In this document: in pieces, positions 1 to 7,838 of the stretch
Position numbering within the stretch: position 1 is the first letter of the stretch
Layout of the letters: every line of letters begins with the position of its first letter
From: CAG-390 sp051867815
GTDB taxonomy: Bacteria; Bacillota; Clostridia; Oscillospirales; CAG-272
Assembly (NCBI GenBank): GCA_051867815.1
Contig: JBJDZD010000022.1
Location: forward strand, 1 to 18,652
DNA length: 18,652 nt
Direction of reading: 5' to 3'
Made by a program: the position numbers and the translations under genes
The notes under the pieces: generated by a model
What the model was told of the DNA's origin: nothing
Database searches by the model: none
What the model saw: only the letters and a program-made list of their open reading frames with translations

Positions 1-2414
1 TCGTCATGGTCACGCACAACCCCGAGCTTGCCGAGCAGTACGCGAACAGAATCGTCAAGCTCCGCGACGGAAAGATCATCGGCGACACCAACCCCTTTGA
101 GGTGGACGAGAGCACTCTCGAAGCGCCCAAGCACAAAAACATGGGCAAATCCTCCATGTCGCTCATAACCTCTTTCGGCCTTTCTCTGCGCAACCTTTTC
201 ACCAAGAAGGGACGCACGGTGCTTACATCCTTTGCAGGAAGCATAGGAATCATCGGTATAGCGCTTATCTACGCGGTCTCGAACGGTCTTACCGCTTACA
301 TTAACACCGTCCAGGAGGACACCCTCTCATCCTCCCCCATCACGCTTGAATCCACTCACGTGGATCTTACAAGCATTATGCTAAGCATGATGGAGGTTGC
401 AGAATCCAAGGAGGATCATCCGCTCGATGCCGTTTACAGCAAGACGGTTATGTATGATTTCGTAAACGTTCTCAGCAGTATTGAATCGCAGAAGAACGAC
501 TTGAAAGCTTTCAAGGAATTTATTGAAGCGGAATACGCGGACGAGAACTCCGAGCTTGGTTTGCACGATGCGCTGAGCGGTATTCACTACGGCTATAACA
601 TAAATCTGCTACTCTACACTAAGAACGTCGACGGCACGATCATCCACTCCGATACTCAGGCACAGCTCAACGAGATCATGGGCAAATTCATCGGCAAGCT
701 CCTTTCAAACAAAGAGGATCTTACCGGCTCCGGCTCCACGGGCAATTCCATGATGTCGATGATGTCCTCCTCCGTCGGAATGGGGGGACTTTGGCAGGAA
801 ATGCTTCCCGGCGACGGAGAGCTTATCAACCCGGTCCTCAAGAAGCAGTACGACGTTGTCGAGGGAAAATGGCCCGAGTCCTACAACGAAGTCGTTCTCG
901 TTCTCGATTCCAACAACGAGATCTCCGATATGGCGCTTTACGCGCTTGGTCTTATCTCCGAGGATGAGATCGACATCATAGTCGATGCGGCAGTCAACAA
1001 AACTCCGCTTACGGTCAACACCAACCGCTGGAGCTACTCCGACATTCTCAATATGGAATTCCGCACCGTCTTCCCTGCCGATTGCTACACCAAGGACAAC
1101 GACGGTCTTTACACCGATATGCGCAATACGACTGCCGGACTTAAATATCTTTACGACAACGGCACGCCCCTGAAGGTAGTGGGCATTATTCGCCCGAACG
1201 AGGATGCCGTTTCCGGCATGCTCAACGGCTCTATTGCTTACACCTCGGAGCTTACCAAGCATGTGGTTGAGCATTCCAAGGCAAGCGAGGCGATCCAAGC
1301 ACAGCTTGCAGACCCTTCGCACGACATTTTCACCGGTCTCCCATTTGACCTCAGCGACGGTACTCTCACAGAGACGGAAATGGCGCAGGTTTTCCGCGAC
1401 CACGTTGCGGCACTTGACACCGCGGCAAAGGCAGAGACCTATATCAAGATAAAGAGCGTTCCGGACAAAGCTTGGCTTGACGGTCAGGTCAAGATCTATC
1501 TCGGCGCAATGGAAGAAACTCAAAAGCGCGCGTACCTTATCAGCGCTCTGACCGAGCAGATGGGCATGGATACCGAAAAGGTTACCGGATATGTAAACGA
1601 AATGACCGCCCAAGACATTGACGAGCTTCTTTCAGAGGGCATTGCCGCCCTGATCAGGGAAAACTACCGCAAAACTGTTGAAGCACAGCTTGCCGGTATG
1701 ACCGAGGAACAGCTCGCGGCGGCGCTTGACTCGGAGCTTCACACCTATTCAGATGAGCTTGCGGCGATATATTACGGCGAAGCAATCACCTTCTCATCCT
1801 CAAGCTATGATCGCAACCTCATGCTCCTCGGCTACGTGGAGCTTGACGACCCGGCAAGCATAAGCCTTTACGCTTCCACCTTTGCGGATAAGGACATCAT
1901 CAAGGATGCCATTGCAAAGTACAACGAAGGTGTTGACGACCTTGAAAAGATCGGCTACACCGATATCCTCGGAATTCTCATGTCCTCAATCGCAACCATA
2001 ATTGATGCTATCACATACGTTCTTATCGGATTTGTTTCAGTTTCGCTCATAGTATCTTCGATAATGATTGGCGTTATCACGCTGATTTCCGTGCAGGAAA
2101 GGACGAAGGAGATAGGCATTCTGCGCGCCATAGGTGCATCGAAGAGGAATGTTTCGAGCATGTTCAATGCGGAGACCGTCATAATCGGCTTTGCATCCGG
2201 TATCGTGGGCGTTCTCATGACCTACTTGCTGTGCCTACCGCTCAACGCCATTTTGGTTTGGCTGACGGGAATACCGAATCTGACCGCGCAGCTGCCCATT
2301 CCGGTTGCAATAATTCTTGTGATCATCAGCATGGGGCTGACTCTCATTTCGGGTCTGATCCCCTCACGCAGTGCGGCTAAGAAGGACCCGGTAGCGGCAC
2401 TCAGAACAGAATAA
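1..2414 (+). CDS. ABC transporter, fused ATPase/permease (MacB/FtsX type), 5'-truncated
   Basis: This is the 3' part of a gene that starts before the window; the frame is open from base 3. The first residues (VMVTHNPELAEQYANRIVKL) are the H-loop and end of an ABC ATPase domain, so the ATPase lies N-terminal to the permease in one chain. After a basic linker comes a first membrane segment (about residues 73-93, counting from the Met at base 6), a very large extracytoplasmic region (about 95-655), and three C-terminal membrane segments (about 660-698, 720-750 and 762-790) with the FtsX/MacB-type loop QERTKEIGILRAIGASKRNV. It ends SRSAAKKDPVAALRTE, usual for this permease class. MacB-like pumps move peptides or lipids, or transmit force to envelope enzymes; the substrate here is unknown. 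The ectodomain looks much larger than the roughly 230 residues I recall for MacB. Its promoter is outside the window. Confidence 0.88.
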   Translation, partial: VMVTHNPELAEQYANRIVKLRDGKIIGDTNPFEVDESTLEAPKHKNMGKSSMSLITSFGLSLRNLFTKKGRTVLTSFAGSIGIIGIALIYAVSNGLTAYINTVQEDTLSSSPITLESTHVDLTSIMLSMMEVAESKEDHPLDAVYSKTVMYDFVNVLSSIESQKNDLKAFKEFIEAEYADENSELGLHDALSGIHYGYNINLLLYTKNVDGTIIHSDTQAQLNEIMGKFIGKLLSNKEDLTGSGSTGNSMMSMMSSSVGMGGLWQEMLPGDGELINPVLKKQYDVVEGKWPESYNEVVLVLDSNNEISDMALYALGLISEDEIDIIVDAAVNKTPLTVNTNRWSYSDILNMEFRTVFPADCYTKDNDGLYTDMRNTTAGLKYLYDNGTPLKVVGIIRPNEDAVSGMLNGSIAYTSELTKHVVEHSKASEAIQAQLADPSHDIFTGLPFDLSDGTLTETEMAQVFRDHVAALDTAAKAETYIKIKSVPDKAWLDGQVKIYLGAMEETQKRAYLISALTEQMGMDTEKVTGYVNEMTAQDIDELLSEGIAALIRENYRKTVEAQLAGMTEEQLAAALDSELHTYSDELAAIYYGEAITFSSSSYDRNLMLLGYVELDDPASISLYASTFADKDIIKDAIAKYNEGVDDLEKIGYTDILGILMSSIATIIDAITYVLIGFVSVSLIVSSIMIGVITLISVQERTKEIGILRAIGASKRNVSSMFNAETVIIGFASGIVGVLMTYLLCLPLNAILVWLTGIPNLTAQLPIPVAIILVIISMGLTLISGLIPSRSAAKKDPVAALRTE

Positions 2415-2419
2415 AATTC

Positions 2420-2447
2420 AGCTGCTGTCGGCGCGCCGACAGCAGCT
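2420..2447. terminator. Perfect 28-bp palindrome, bidirectional terminator
   Basis: Each 14-base half (AGCTGCTGTCGGCG) is followed directly by its exact reverse complement. The structure sits 5 bases after the ABC transporter stop and 14 bases from the stop of the convergent carboxypeptidase gene. T-rich sequence follows on both sides (ATATTTTTTATTATTTT on the plus strand, GAATTTTATT on the minus), so it can serve both convergent transcripts. Confidence 0.75.
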
Positions 2448-2461
2448 CTTCATATTTTTTA

Positions 2462-3367
2462 TTATTTTACTCCGCTTTCAAGCAATTCAAATGTGAGAGC
2501 GTCAGCATCAAGACGAGCCTTGACGGAGATGGGCAGTATGGCGCCGTTTTCGCCGTGGCCGTAGTCCTCCGTGCGAACGACGGGTATACCGTAATGCTCG
2601 CCTATGCGGCGCAGGATGTCATCGATAACGGGCGAAGGCTCTTTTGAATAATGACCGAAAATGAGACCCTTGACGCGGTCGAAGCCACCACGGTGGCCGA
2701 TGGTTGAGAAGAACTTGGAAACCATTGCCGGAGTTGAGAATTTTTCGTGGTCTTCTATAAACAGGATGATATCGCCCTCCGGCAGGTCACGGTACCATTC
2801 AAGTCCGAGCAGGCACGCAAAATTCCAAAGGTAGCCGCCGCAGAGCTTACCCTCCGCGCGCCCGGGAGTGATGGCGCGCCACTCGCTGTTTTTGACGTAT
2901 TCGGTGGATGTGGAGCGCAGGCGTTTTTCAAAATTCAATAGGGTATAGTCGCTCGGTCCGTCCTCGAAGAAGCGCGGAGAGGAGCCGTAGAAGGTAACCA
3001 GACCCGTCATGCTGTTAATTGCATTGAGAATCGTGGTGCTGTCGCTGTAGCTGCAGAGAATTTTGGGATTCTTTTTGATGTTTTCGTAGTCGATATAGGG
3101 CAGAAGCTCATTTCCGACCTCTCCGCCGCCGAAATAGAGCATTTTGACCTCGGGATCGGCGATCATGGCGTTGAGGTCCTCCGCGCGCTCCTCAATGCTT
3201 CCGGCGTATGTATGTGCGGTCGAAAAAAGATGCTCGGAATACTTTACCTTGTAGCCGAGACGGCGCAGGTTCTCTGCCGCGCGATCCATTGCCTCGCGCT
3301 TGGGTTTATACGAGGGGGCAATGATTCCTATTGTGTCGCCGTCCCAAAGTCTTTCCGGTTTTATCAT
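2462..3367 (-). CDS. LD-carboxypeptidase, peptidase family S66 (LdcA/MccF-like)
   Basis: A 301-aa protein of the usual S66 length. The family uses a Ser-Glu-His triad to cut an amide bond to a D-amino acid or related group, either in murein tetrapeptides (LdcA) or in peptide-nucleotide antibiotics such as microcin C (MccF). Visible motifs are the N-terminal DTIGIIAPS, the GGGEVGNELLPYID segment at 80-93, the nucleophile elbow CSYSDS (Ser108 predicted nucleophile), IEDHE (Glu205), and YGHGENGAILPI with His271. The IEDHE and GHG motifs are typical. There is no signal peptide, so it should act in the cytoplasm, in murein recycling or peptide detoxification; sequence alone does not decide which. 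The ATG start has a GGAGG site 7 bases upstream and a near-perfect promoter. It appears to be transcribed alone. Confidence 0.9.
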   Translation of the reverse strand: MIKPERLWDGDTIGIIAPSYKPKREAMDRAAENLRRLGYKVKYSEHLFSTAHTYAGSIEERAEDLNAMIADPEVKMLYFGGGEVGNELLPYIDYENIKKNPKILCSYSDSTTILNAINSMTGLVTFYGSSPRFFEDGPSDYTLLNFEKRLRSTSTEYVKNSEWRAITPGRAEGKLCGGYLWNFACLLGLEWYRDLPEGDIILFIEDHEKFSTPAMVSKFFSTIGHRGGFDRVKGLIFGHYSKEPSPVIDDILRRIGEHYGIPVVRTEDYGHGENGAILPISVKARLDADALTFELLESGVK

Positions 3368-3403
3368 GGTAACCTCCGTTTTGATTAATTATAATATGAC
3401 AAT

Positions 3404-3432
3404 ATTATATATTTTATTCACTTCCTTGTCAA
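3404..3432 (-). promoter_or_regulatory. Sigma-A promoter of the S66 carboxypeptidase gene
   Basis: Read on the minus strand, TTGACA (3432-3427), a 17-base spacer and TATAAT (3409-3404) match the consensus exactly. It lies 37 bases upstream of the ATG at 3367 and diverges from the surface-protein promoter on the other strand. Confidence 0.8.
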
Positions 3433-3471
3433 GTTTTTTTCTGAAAAAGCGAAAAAAAGCGGCTTTTGATA

Positions 3472-3501
3472 TTGACAAACGATACCAAATAATGATATAA
3501 T
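3472..3501 (+). promoter_or_regulatory. Sigma-A promoter of the surface-protein gene
   Basis: TTGACA (3472-3477), an 18-base spacer and TATAAT (3496-3501), with an extended -10 TG at 3493-3494. The ATG follows at 3559 after a 57-base leader. The match to consensus predicts strong expression. Confidence 0.8.
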
Positions 3502-3558
3502 ATGGTTAATTGGGAAAACGCCAAGTTTTCCGAAACAAAAAACAGAAAGGACTTTACA

Positions 3559-4362
3559 ATGAAAAAGATCTTCTCTCTTCTCCTCGCGGTGGCAATGATT
3601 TTTGCTATTGCCGTCTCCGCCCTTCCCGTAAGCGCTGAATCCGGCTCTCTGCTTGAGAACTCCACTCTTGCAGATCTCGCTCTTTCAGGCGATGCTGCGG
3701 CAACTTCTTATGCTGACCGCGCTAACGATGCCGGATGGAGCGCAACCAACGCTCGTTCTGACATTCCCACCTTTACATCTGCATCTGCTGTTGTTACTCT
3801 CAACGGCAAGACCTCCGCGCCCGGTACCCTCACCTCTCCCGTTATCGCAGGCGGTATCGATAAGCTCGCCTTCAACTACGGTTTTGCCTTCGGAGATAAC
3901 CAGTTCAAGCTCAACATTACCGTTAAGAGCGCTGACGGAACCACCGTCCTGAAGACCGCTTCCGTAGAAAAGACCGGCCTTTCCAAGGAAGTCGAGTACT
4001 CCGAAACTCTCGATATCGGCGTTGCCGAGGATTGCATCCTCGTAATCGAAAACGCTTGTCTGTCCGCAGTCAACTCAAACAAGGACCGCGTTGCAATCTG
4101 GAACCTCCAATGGACCACTCCCGCATCCTCTGAAGTAACCACCGAGGAAGTTCCCGTCACCACTGAGGAAGCTCCCGTCACCACTGAGGAAGTCCCCGGC
4201 ACCACCGAGGAAGTCCCCGGCACTACCGAGGAAGTCCCCGGCACTACCGAGCCGAGCCAATCAGGCGACACCGGTGACAACGGCGTATTCTTCGCAGTTG
4301 CCGCTGTTGCAGTAGTTGTTATCGCAGGCACCGCTCTTATCGCAAGAAAGCGCGAGGACTGA
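3559..4362 (+). CDS. Secreted cell-surface protein with TTEEVPx repeats and C-terminal membrane anchor
   Basis: Starting at ATG 3559, behind AGAAAGGA, the product is 267 aa. An in-frame ATG lies upstream at 3502, but it falls on the promoter and precedes the signal peptide, so it is not the start. Residues 1-26 are a clear signal peptide (MKKIF, hydrophobic core, VSA cleavage site). Residues 27-190 are Ala/Thr/Ser-rich with alternating hydrophobic stretches, such as SPVIAGGIDKLAFNYGF and VAIWNLQW, suggesting a beta-sandwich domain; this is inference. Residues 194-228 are five 7-residue copies of TTEEVPx, an extended Pro-rich wall-spanning stalk. SGDTGDNG at 235-242 precedes a hydrophobic helix (243-262) and the tail ARKRED, a sorting-signal-like arrangement seen in clostridial surface proteins, though it lacks a canonical LPxTG. 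It is monocistronic with a strong promoter. Function is unknown; adhesion or glycan binding is possible. Confidence 0.85.
   Translation: MKKIFSLLLAVAMIFAIAVSALPVSAESGSLLENSTLADLALSGDAAATSYADRANDAGWSATNARSDIPTFTSASAVVTLNGKTSAPGTLTSPVIAGGIDKLAFNYGFAFGDNQFKLNITVKSADGTTVLKTASVEKTGLSKEVEYSETLDIGVAEDCILVIENACLSAVNSNKDRVAIWNLQWTTPASSEVTTEEVPVTTEEAPVTTEEVPGTTEEVPGTTEEVPGTTEPSQSGDTGDNGVFFAVAAVAVVVIAGTALIARKRED
4138..4251 (+). repeat. Five 21-bp tandem coding repeats plus a partial copy
   Basis: The units run 4138-4158, 4159-4179, 4180-4200, 4201-4221 and 4222-4242, with a 9-base partial copy to 4251. Each encodes TTEEVPx. The last three full copies are nearly identical (an ACC/ACT difference), while the first two carry variant codons (GTTCCCGTC, GCTCCCGTC). 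This suggests recent expansion at the 3' end and a copy number that could vary between strains. Confidence 0.92.
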
Positions 4363-4376
4363 TATAAACCGAACTT

Positions 4377-4406
4377 AAAAAGCTGAGCCACACGGCTCAG
4401 CTTTTT
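4377..4406. terminator. Bidirectional intrinsic terminator
   Basis: A 13-bp perfect stem (AAAAAGCTGAGCC, 4377-4389, with GGCTCAGCTTTTT, 4394-4406) closes a 4-base loop ACAC. A-tracts and T-tracts flank the GC-rich core on both sides. It lies between the convergent surface-protein stop (4362) and the FolC-like gene stop (4417), so it can end both transcripts. Confidence 0.9.
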
Positions 4407-4416
4407 GTTTATCATC

Positions 4417-5700
4417 TTAATACGTGAATTCATCTCGTACCGCATCGGCGAGGACGGCGGAATTCTTTTCAAGGAAGCCGGCAGAGCCGCAGGCGATAAG
4501 CACGAGGTCATCGGTGGACTTGACATCCTTGAGGTAGGGAAAACGGTCGAGAGCCTCGGAAAAGCCCATAACGTTTTCAATATTCTCATAAGCACGTGCA
4601 GGATCGCCGACCGTTACTATCTTTTCTATCTTGCCGTCAAGATCCGGCTCGGACATAATGCGATCGATTATATTGCTCTCGTGCGCGGACGACGAATCTA
4701 TGATGAGATTGGCGCGTCTTTCACGCTCGTTGACTATTGATTTTATATCGGAAATGACCAGATCCATGGACTGAACATCCGCATGCTCCAATCGACAGCA
4801 GAGCGTATAGGGACGAACGGATATTATCTCGCCCCGTCCGGGTATCTTGCGGTAATCAATGGCTTCAAGCGCGTTGGCGTCCGTCACCTTAACCCTGAGC
4901 TTTACAAGCTCACGAATAGTCACGAGGGCAGTTGCGGAAAGAGCGACCATTGATGGAAGCCGAGTTCCTGCGGTTGCGCTGAATCCTCGGTAAGTGAACG
5001 GAATGCCGCGGAAGCCGGGCGTGCCGACTTCTATCTCTCCGCGCGCAACGACGGCATGATTGCAGTTGAGCTCGTTGCAAAGGTCATAAAGTGCCTTGCG
5101 GCTGTCCTTTTGCTGGGGCGCGCTGATGATCTCCTCGATACCTTTTTTGGCAACGAGCCTGACGAGCTCCGCTTCCTCCGGGAATATCTCGTTGCAATGC
5201 ACCATCTTCGGGCGCGGCAGAATTGCCGCGATCCGGTCGGAAATATCTGCGGGGTTTATCTGCATGATGACGTGGGAAACACCCATTCCCGAGCATGCGC
5301 AGAGCGCTCCGAGCAGAAAGACCTCGTAAACGCAGGGGTGCGAAAAATCGGCTTCCTTGGCAGCCAGCGAACGTTCCACGGTGCGAATGACCGTCATGAT
5401 ATGTGAAATAACGTCCGAGGGGAGCTGTTCGCCGTTTACGGTAACGGCGGTCTCCGGAGAGCGGCTTACATCAAAATTTACGGTTGCACTGCTGATTCCG
5501 GCGCTTTTCAAAGCCGAGCTGACGGTTTGCGCCGTATATTCTGCATCCTGACCGACAACGGCAAGCGTAATACCGTTAATGGGTCTGATATTAAGTGACT
5601 TGCAAACTGCATCGCTGAGTGTCTTATAATGAGCCGTGAGGTTTTGGCTTGGATCTTTGGGCAACTGTGTCAGATATTTTCTGACGGTATGAATCTTCAT
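4417..5700 (-). CDS. Degenerate FolC-like (Mur-ligase superfamily) protein lacking the P-loop
   Basis: A 427-aa protein whose landmarks follow folylpolyglutamate synthase order. There is an N-terminal helix region, a beta-strand/turn/helix at ITLAVVGQDAEYTAQTVSSA (44-63) where FolC has VAGTNGKGST, TVNGEQLPSD (87-96) where FolC has the IRING.PIS strand, KKGIEEIISAPQQ (185-197) matching the FolC KAGIIK..P/SAPQQ segment, IPGRGEII (286-293) matching the PGR-E hinge, and a C-terminal Mur-like end (STDDLVLIACGSAGFL, 395-410). The ATP-binding GxxGKGS/T is absent, and the DGAHNP motif expected after PGR-E is replaced by CRLEHADVQS. It should therefore not be a normal ATP-dependent ligase. Last gene of a plsY-methyltransferase operon, 32 bases after the methyltransferase, with its own strong CTCCGGAGGA site. 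A pseudoenzyme or binding role is inferred; homology was judged by eye. Confidence 0.6.
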   Translation of the reverse strand: MKIHTVRKYLTQLPKDPSQNLTAHYKTLSDAVCKSLNIRPINGITLAVVGQDAEYTAQTVSSALKSAGISSATVNFDVSRSPETAVTVNGEQLPSDVISHIMTVIRTVERSLAAKEADFSHPCVYEVFLLGALCACSGMGVSHVIMQINPADISDRIAAILPRPKMVHCNEIFPEEAELVRLVAKKGIEEIISAPQQKDSRKALYDLCNELNCNHAVVARGEIEVGTPGFRGIPFTYRGFSATAGTRLPSMVALSATALVTIRELVKLRVKVTDANALEAIDYRKIPGRGEIISVRPYTLCCRLEHADVQSMDLVISDIKSIVNERERRANLIIDSSSAHESNIIDRIMSEPDLDGKIEKIVTVGDPARAYENIENVMGFSEALDRFPYLKDVKSTDDLVLIACGSAGFLEKNSAVLADAVRDEFTY

Positions 5701-5732
5701 GGGGGTTCCTCCGGAGGTGCGTGAGCGATTGG

Positions 5733-6944
5733 TTAATTCAAAAAAGTAAGAGTTTTTCCGTCTTCTCCGAGGAGAAAGGCGTTGGTTTTTTCAAATTCGG
5801 CGCGTAGCTTTTGTGCTTGGGGGCTTTCCGGGTCAAAATTCTTCTTTCTTACGGCGCGCAGGAGAATGTTTTTCGGCGTATCGTCGGGGTCGACAAGCTC
5901 GCATGCCTCAACGTTGTAGCCGCGGCTTGCAAGGTAAGAAAGGCGGAGAGAATCCGTCAGCGCATCGCAAAGCTTGCGGCGCAGTATCGGGTATTTCGAT
6001 ACAAAAGCAAGCTCGTCACAATCGATCCTGCTTGAAAGCTCGCGCTGACAGCAGGGCGTCGATAGGATGACACCGGCTCGGTGAGTAGTTGCATATCGCA
6101 GTACTATATCCGTTGCGACGTCGCAAGCGTGAAGGGAAACGACGAGGTGCGGCTCCGTGTCAGGCGCGAACTCATTGATGTCGCCGCAAACGAAAGATAA
6201 TCCATCGTAGCCGAGTCTTGAAGCAACGCCGGAGCAATATTCGATAACGTCCGATTTCAGGTCAACGCCGGTCATTTCAACATCGCGCTTTTTTATGACT
6301 GTGAAATAATGGTAAATGGCAAAGGAAAGATAGCTCTTTCCGCAACAAAGATCGTAGATGAGGAGCTTGCCGTCGTGCGGCAGGACGGCGTAAATATCCT
6401 CAACATATTCAAGGAAGCGGCAGATCTGGCGGAATTTGTGCTGTTTTTTATCGTGGATTCGACCGTGGCGGTCCGATATTCCAAGCTCACAAAGGAAGCT
6501 CTCGTTGCCCGAAAGAATGTGATTCTTCTTGCGGTCGTTAGTTTGAACACGGGCAAGCTTTTCCTCATTTATGCCTGCGCGGAGAACCGCTTCGATCTTC
6601 CCTGCACCGCTGAGATTTTCCTTGCCGGACTTTGAAGTGCGAAGCTCGGCATCGCCAACGGTGGTCAAGAGATTGAGCTGACCGTAGCCGACGAAAAGAC
6701 CGGCAAGGGTCTCGCCGTCATCGGCGGTCAGGTTCTTTTGAATTGCTTTGCCGTCGCGCATGAACGTGGTTTTGCGGAGAACGGTGTTCTCGCCGAGCTT
6801 CATCGGAGCAAGCTCGGACTTTATCTCCGCGCTGTCGGCAGGCTTGGAAAGTACTGCCTTTTTCATCACGCCTGCTGAAAAAGCCTTATTCATCACATCA
6901 AGGAGCGCGGCACGCGCGGCAGTCAGTTTAATTCCCTCGCTCAT
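5733..6944 (-). CDS. SAM-dependent methyltransferase, Trm13/METTL25-like (Methyltransf_32 type)
   Basis: A 403-aa protein with a class I methyltransferase domain in its second half. IYDLCCGKSYLSFAIYHYF (from 196) is motif I with the DxCCGKxYLS form typical of the Methyltransf_32 family. MTGVDLKSDVIEYC (224-237) is motif II, SLHACDVATD (270-279) the family-specific motif, and TPCCQ (296-300) the substrate-pocket motif. RIHDKKQHKFRQICRFLEYV (162-181) is the usual Q-rich lead-in helix, and DPDDTPKNILLRAVRK closes the fold. Relatives include tRNA 2'-O-methyltransferase Trm13 and METTL25, so an RNA or translation-related substrate is plausible but not shown. The first 150 residues are a separate region without a motif I know. 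Its ATG overlaps the plsY stop (ATGA, 6944-6941) and has only a weak ribosome-binding site, so translation is probably coupled to plsY. Confidence 0.82.
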   Translation of the reverse strand: MSEGIKLTAARAALLDVMNKAFSAGVMKKAVLSKPADSAEIKSELAPMKLGENTVLRKTTFMRDGKAIQKNLTADDGETLAGLFVGYGQLNLLTTVGDAELRTSKSGKENLSGAGKIEAVLRAGINEEKLARVQTNDRKKNHILSGNESFLCELGISDRHGRIHDKKQHKFRQICRFLEYVEDIYAVLPHDGKLLIYDLCCGKSYLSFAIYHYFTVIKKRDVEMTGVDLKSDVIEYCSGVASRLGYDGLSFVCGDINEFAPDTEPHLVVSLHACDVATDIVLRYATTHRAGVILSTPCCQRELSSRIDCDELAFVSKYPILRRKLCDALTDSLRLSYLASRGYNVEACELVDPDDTPKNILLRAVRKKNFDPESPQAQKLRAEFEKTNAFLLGEDGKTLTFLN

Positions 6945-7660
6945 TTCTTGTTCTTATCCCAAGGCATTTTGACGCGAGGCTCCTCGCGGTTCATGATGCG
7001 CTTGAGGTTGGGGACATGGAGAACGACTACGGTCACGGTGATGAGGAAGGCAATCGGGATCCTTATGCCTGCCGCCTCGCCGCTTCCGAGAAATCTGTAA
7101 AAGGTGTTGATGAATATGGGAAGTAAGAGCGCAGTCATAACGGATGCCATTGAAACGAAGCGCGTTCCGATCAAAATTATCGCGAAAATCAGCAACATCA
7201 AAAGGAATACGGGCCAATCGCATAAAAGCATCATAACGAACATGGCGAGAACGCCCTTGCCACCCTTAAACTTGTAATAAATCGGGAAGCAATGGCCGAA
7301 AACGACGAAAAGACCTGAAATATACGCGCCCGAATAGCCGAAGAAGAGATATCCGAGGACGATCGGGAGCGCGGTCTTGCAAATATCTCCGACAAGAGTC
7401 ATAAAACCGCCCGTTTTGCCGAAGGTGCGGAACATATTGGTCATTCCGGCGTTGCCGCTTCCGTGATTGCGGATGTCGTCCTTATATTTTTTAGTGGAAA
7501 TAACTATTGCGGAGTTAATGCTTCCGAGGAGATATCCCGAGGCCACGCACAAAAGCACAGCAACAAGCATAAGCACCCAATATCCCCAAGATCCCGCATT
7601 CAATGAGAGACTATCGCAGATTAAGCCGTAGATGCCTCTTGGTACTATCTTATTTAACAT
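6941..7660 (-). CDS. plsY: Acyl-phosphate:glycerol-3-phosphate acyltransferase
   Basis: PlsY makes lysophosphatidic acid from acyl-phosphate and glycerol-3-phosphate, the first acylation of membrane phospholipids in most Gram-positive bacteria. The signature motifs are all present: GSINSA (46-51), HGSGNAGMTN (66-75), the GHCFPIYYKFKGGKGV block (122-137) and GTRFVSMASV (165-174), spread over several hydrophobic segments, with the basic end NLKRIMNREEPR. I chose ATG 7660, which has GAAAGGG 6 bases upstream and gives 239 aa; an in-frame TTG at 7675 lies upstream of that site and is unlikely. The protein is longer than the roughly 200 aa usual for PlsY because of about 35 residues before the first motif helix. 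First gene of the three-gene operon. Confidence 0.93.
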   Translation of the reverse strand: MLNKIVPRGIYGLICDSLSLNAGSWGYWVLMLVAVLLCVASGYLLGSINSAIVISTKKYKDDIRNHGSGNAGMTNMFRTFGKTGGFMTLVGDICKTALPIVLGYLFFGYSGAYISGLFVVFGHCFPIYYKFKGGKGVLAMFVMMLLCDWPVFLLMLLIFAIILIGTRFVSMASVMTALLLPIFINTFYRFLGSGEAAGIRIPIAFLITVTVVVLHVPNLKRIMNREEPRVKMPWDKNKK

Positions 7661-7696
7661 GTCAAACCCTTTCAAAAGCCGAAAATCTTCAACAAT

Positions 7697-7702
7697 ATTA
7701 TA
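7697..7702 (-). promoter_or_regulatory. Likely -10 element for the plsY operon
   Basis: On the minus strand TATAAT (7702-7697) is preceded by TGC, an extended -10. It lies 36 bases upstream of the plsY ATG at 7660. No good -35 hexamer is found at 16-18 bases, so this may depend on the extended -10. The rest of 7703-7790 is AT-rich with no other feature that I can see. Confidence 0.5.
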
Positions 7703-7791
7703 GCAAAACGAAAATTACAAAATATGATAAATTTGCAACTATTTTATGATGTAAACAATAATTTTTTATTCATGAATTTATTTGAAAAGAA

Positions 7792-7820
7792 TTGAATTAG
7801 CCTTAATAATGTGATATAAT
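7792..7820 (+). promoter_or_regulatory. Sigma-A promoter of iorAB
   Basis: TTGAAT (7792-7797), a 17-base spacer and TATAAT (7815-7820), with an extended -10 TG at 7812-7813. The predicted leader to the ATG at 7871 is about 43 bases and contains a small hairpin. Confidence 0.75.
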
Positions 7821-7838
7821 ATAATCTATACTACATCG

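Noticed and set aside
705..1613. Minus-strand frame of 302 codons inside the ABC transporter gene
   Set aside because: It lies within the ectodomain of the fused transporter, whose frame is continuous from the window start to 2414; no ribosome-binding site or motif supports it.
4138..4251. CRISPR array
   Set aside because: The 21-base units are contiguous without spacers and encode the TTEEVPx peptide in frame.
4417..5700. Functional folC
   Set aside because: The P-loop lysine and the DGAHNP motif needed for ATP and substrate handling are missing, so an active folylpolyglutamate synthase call is not supported.
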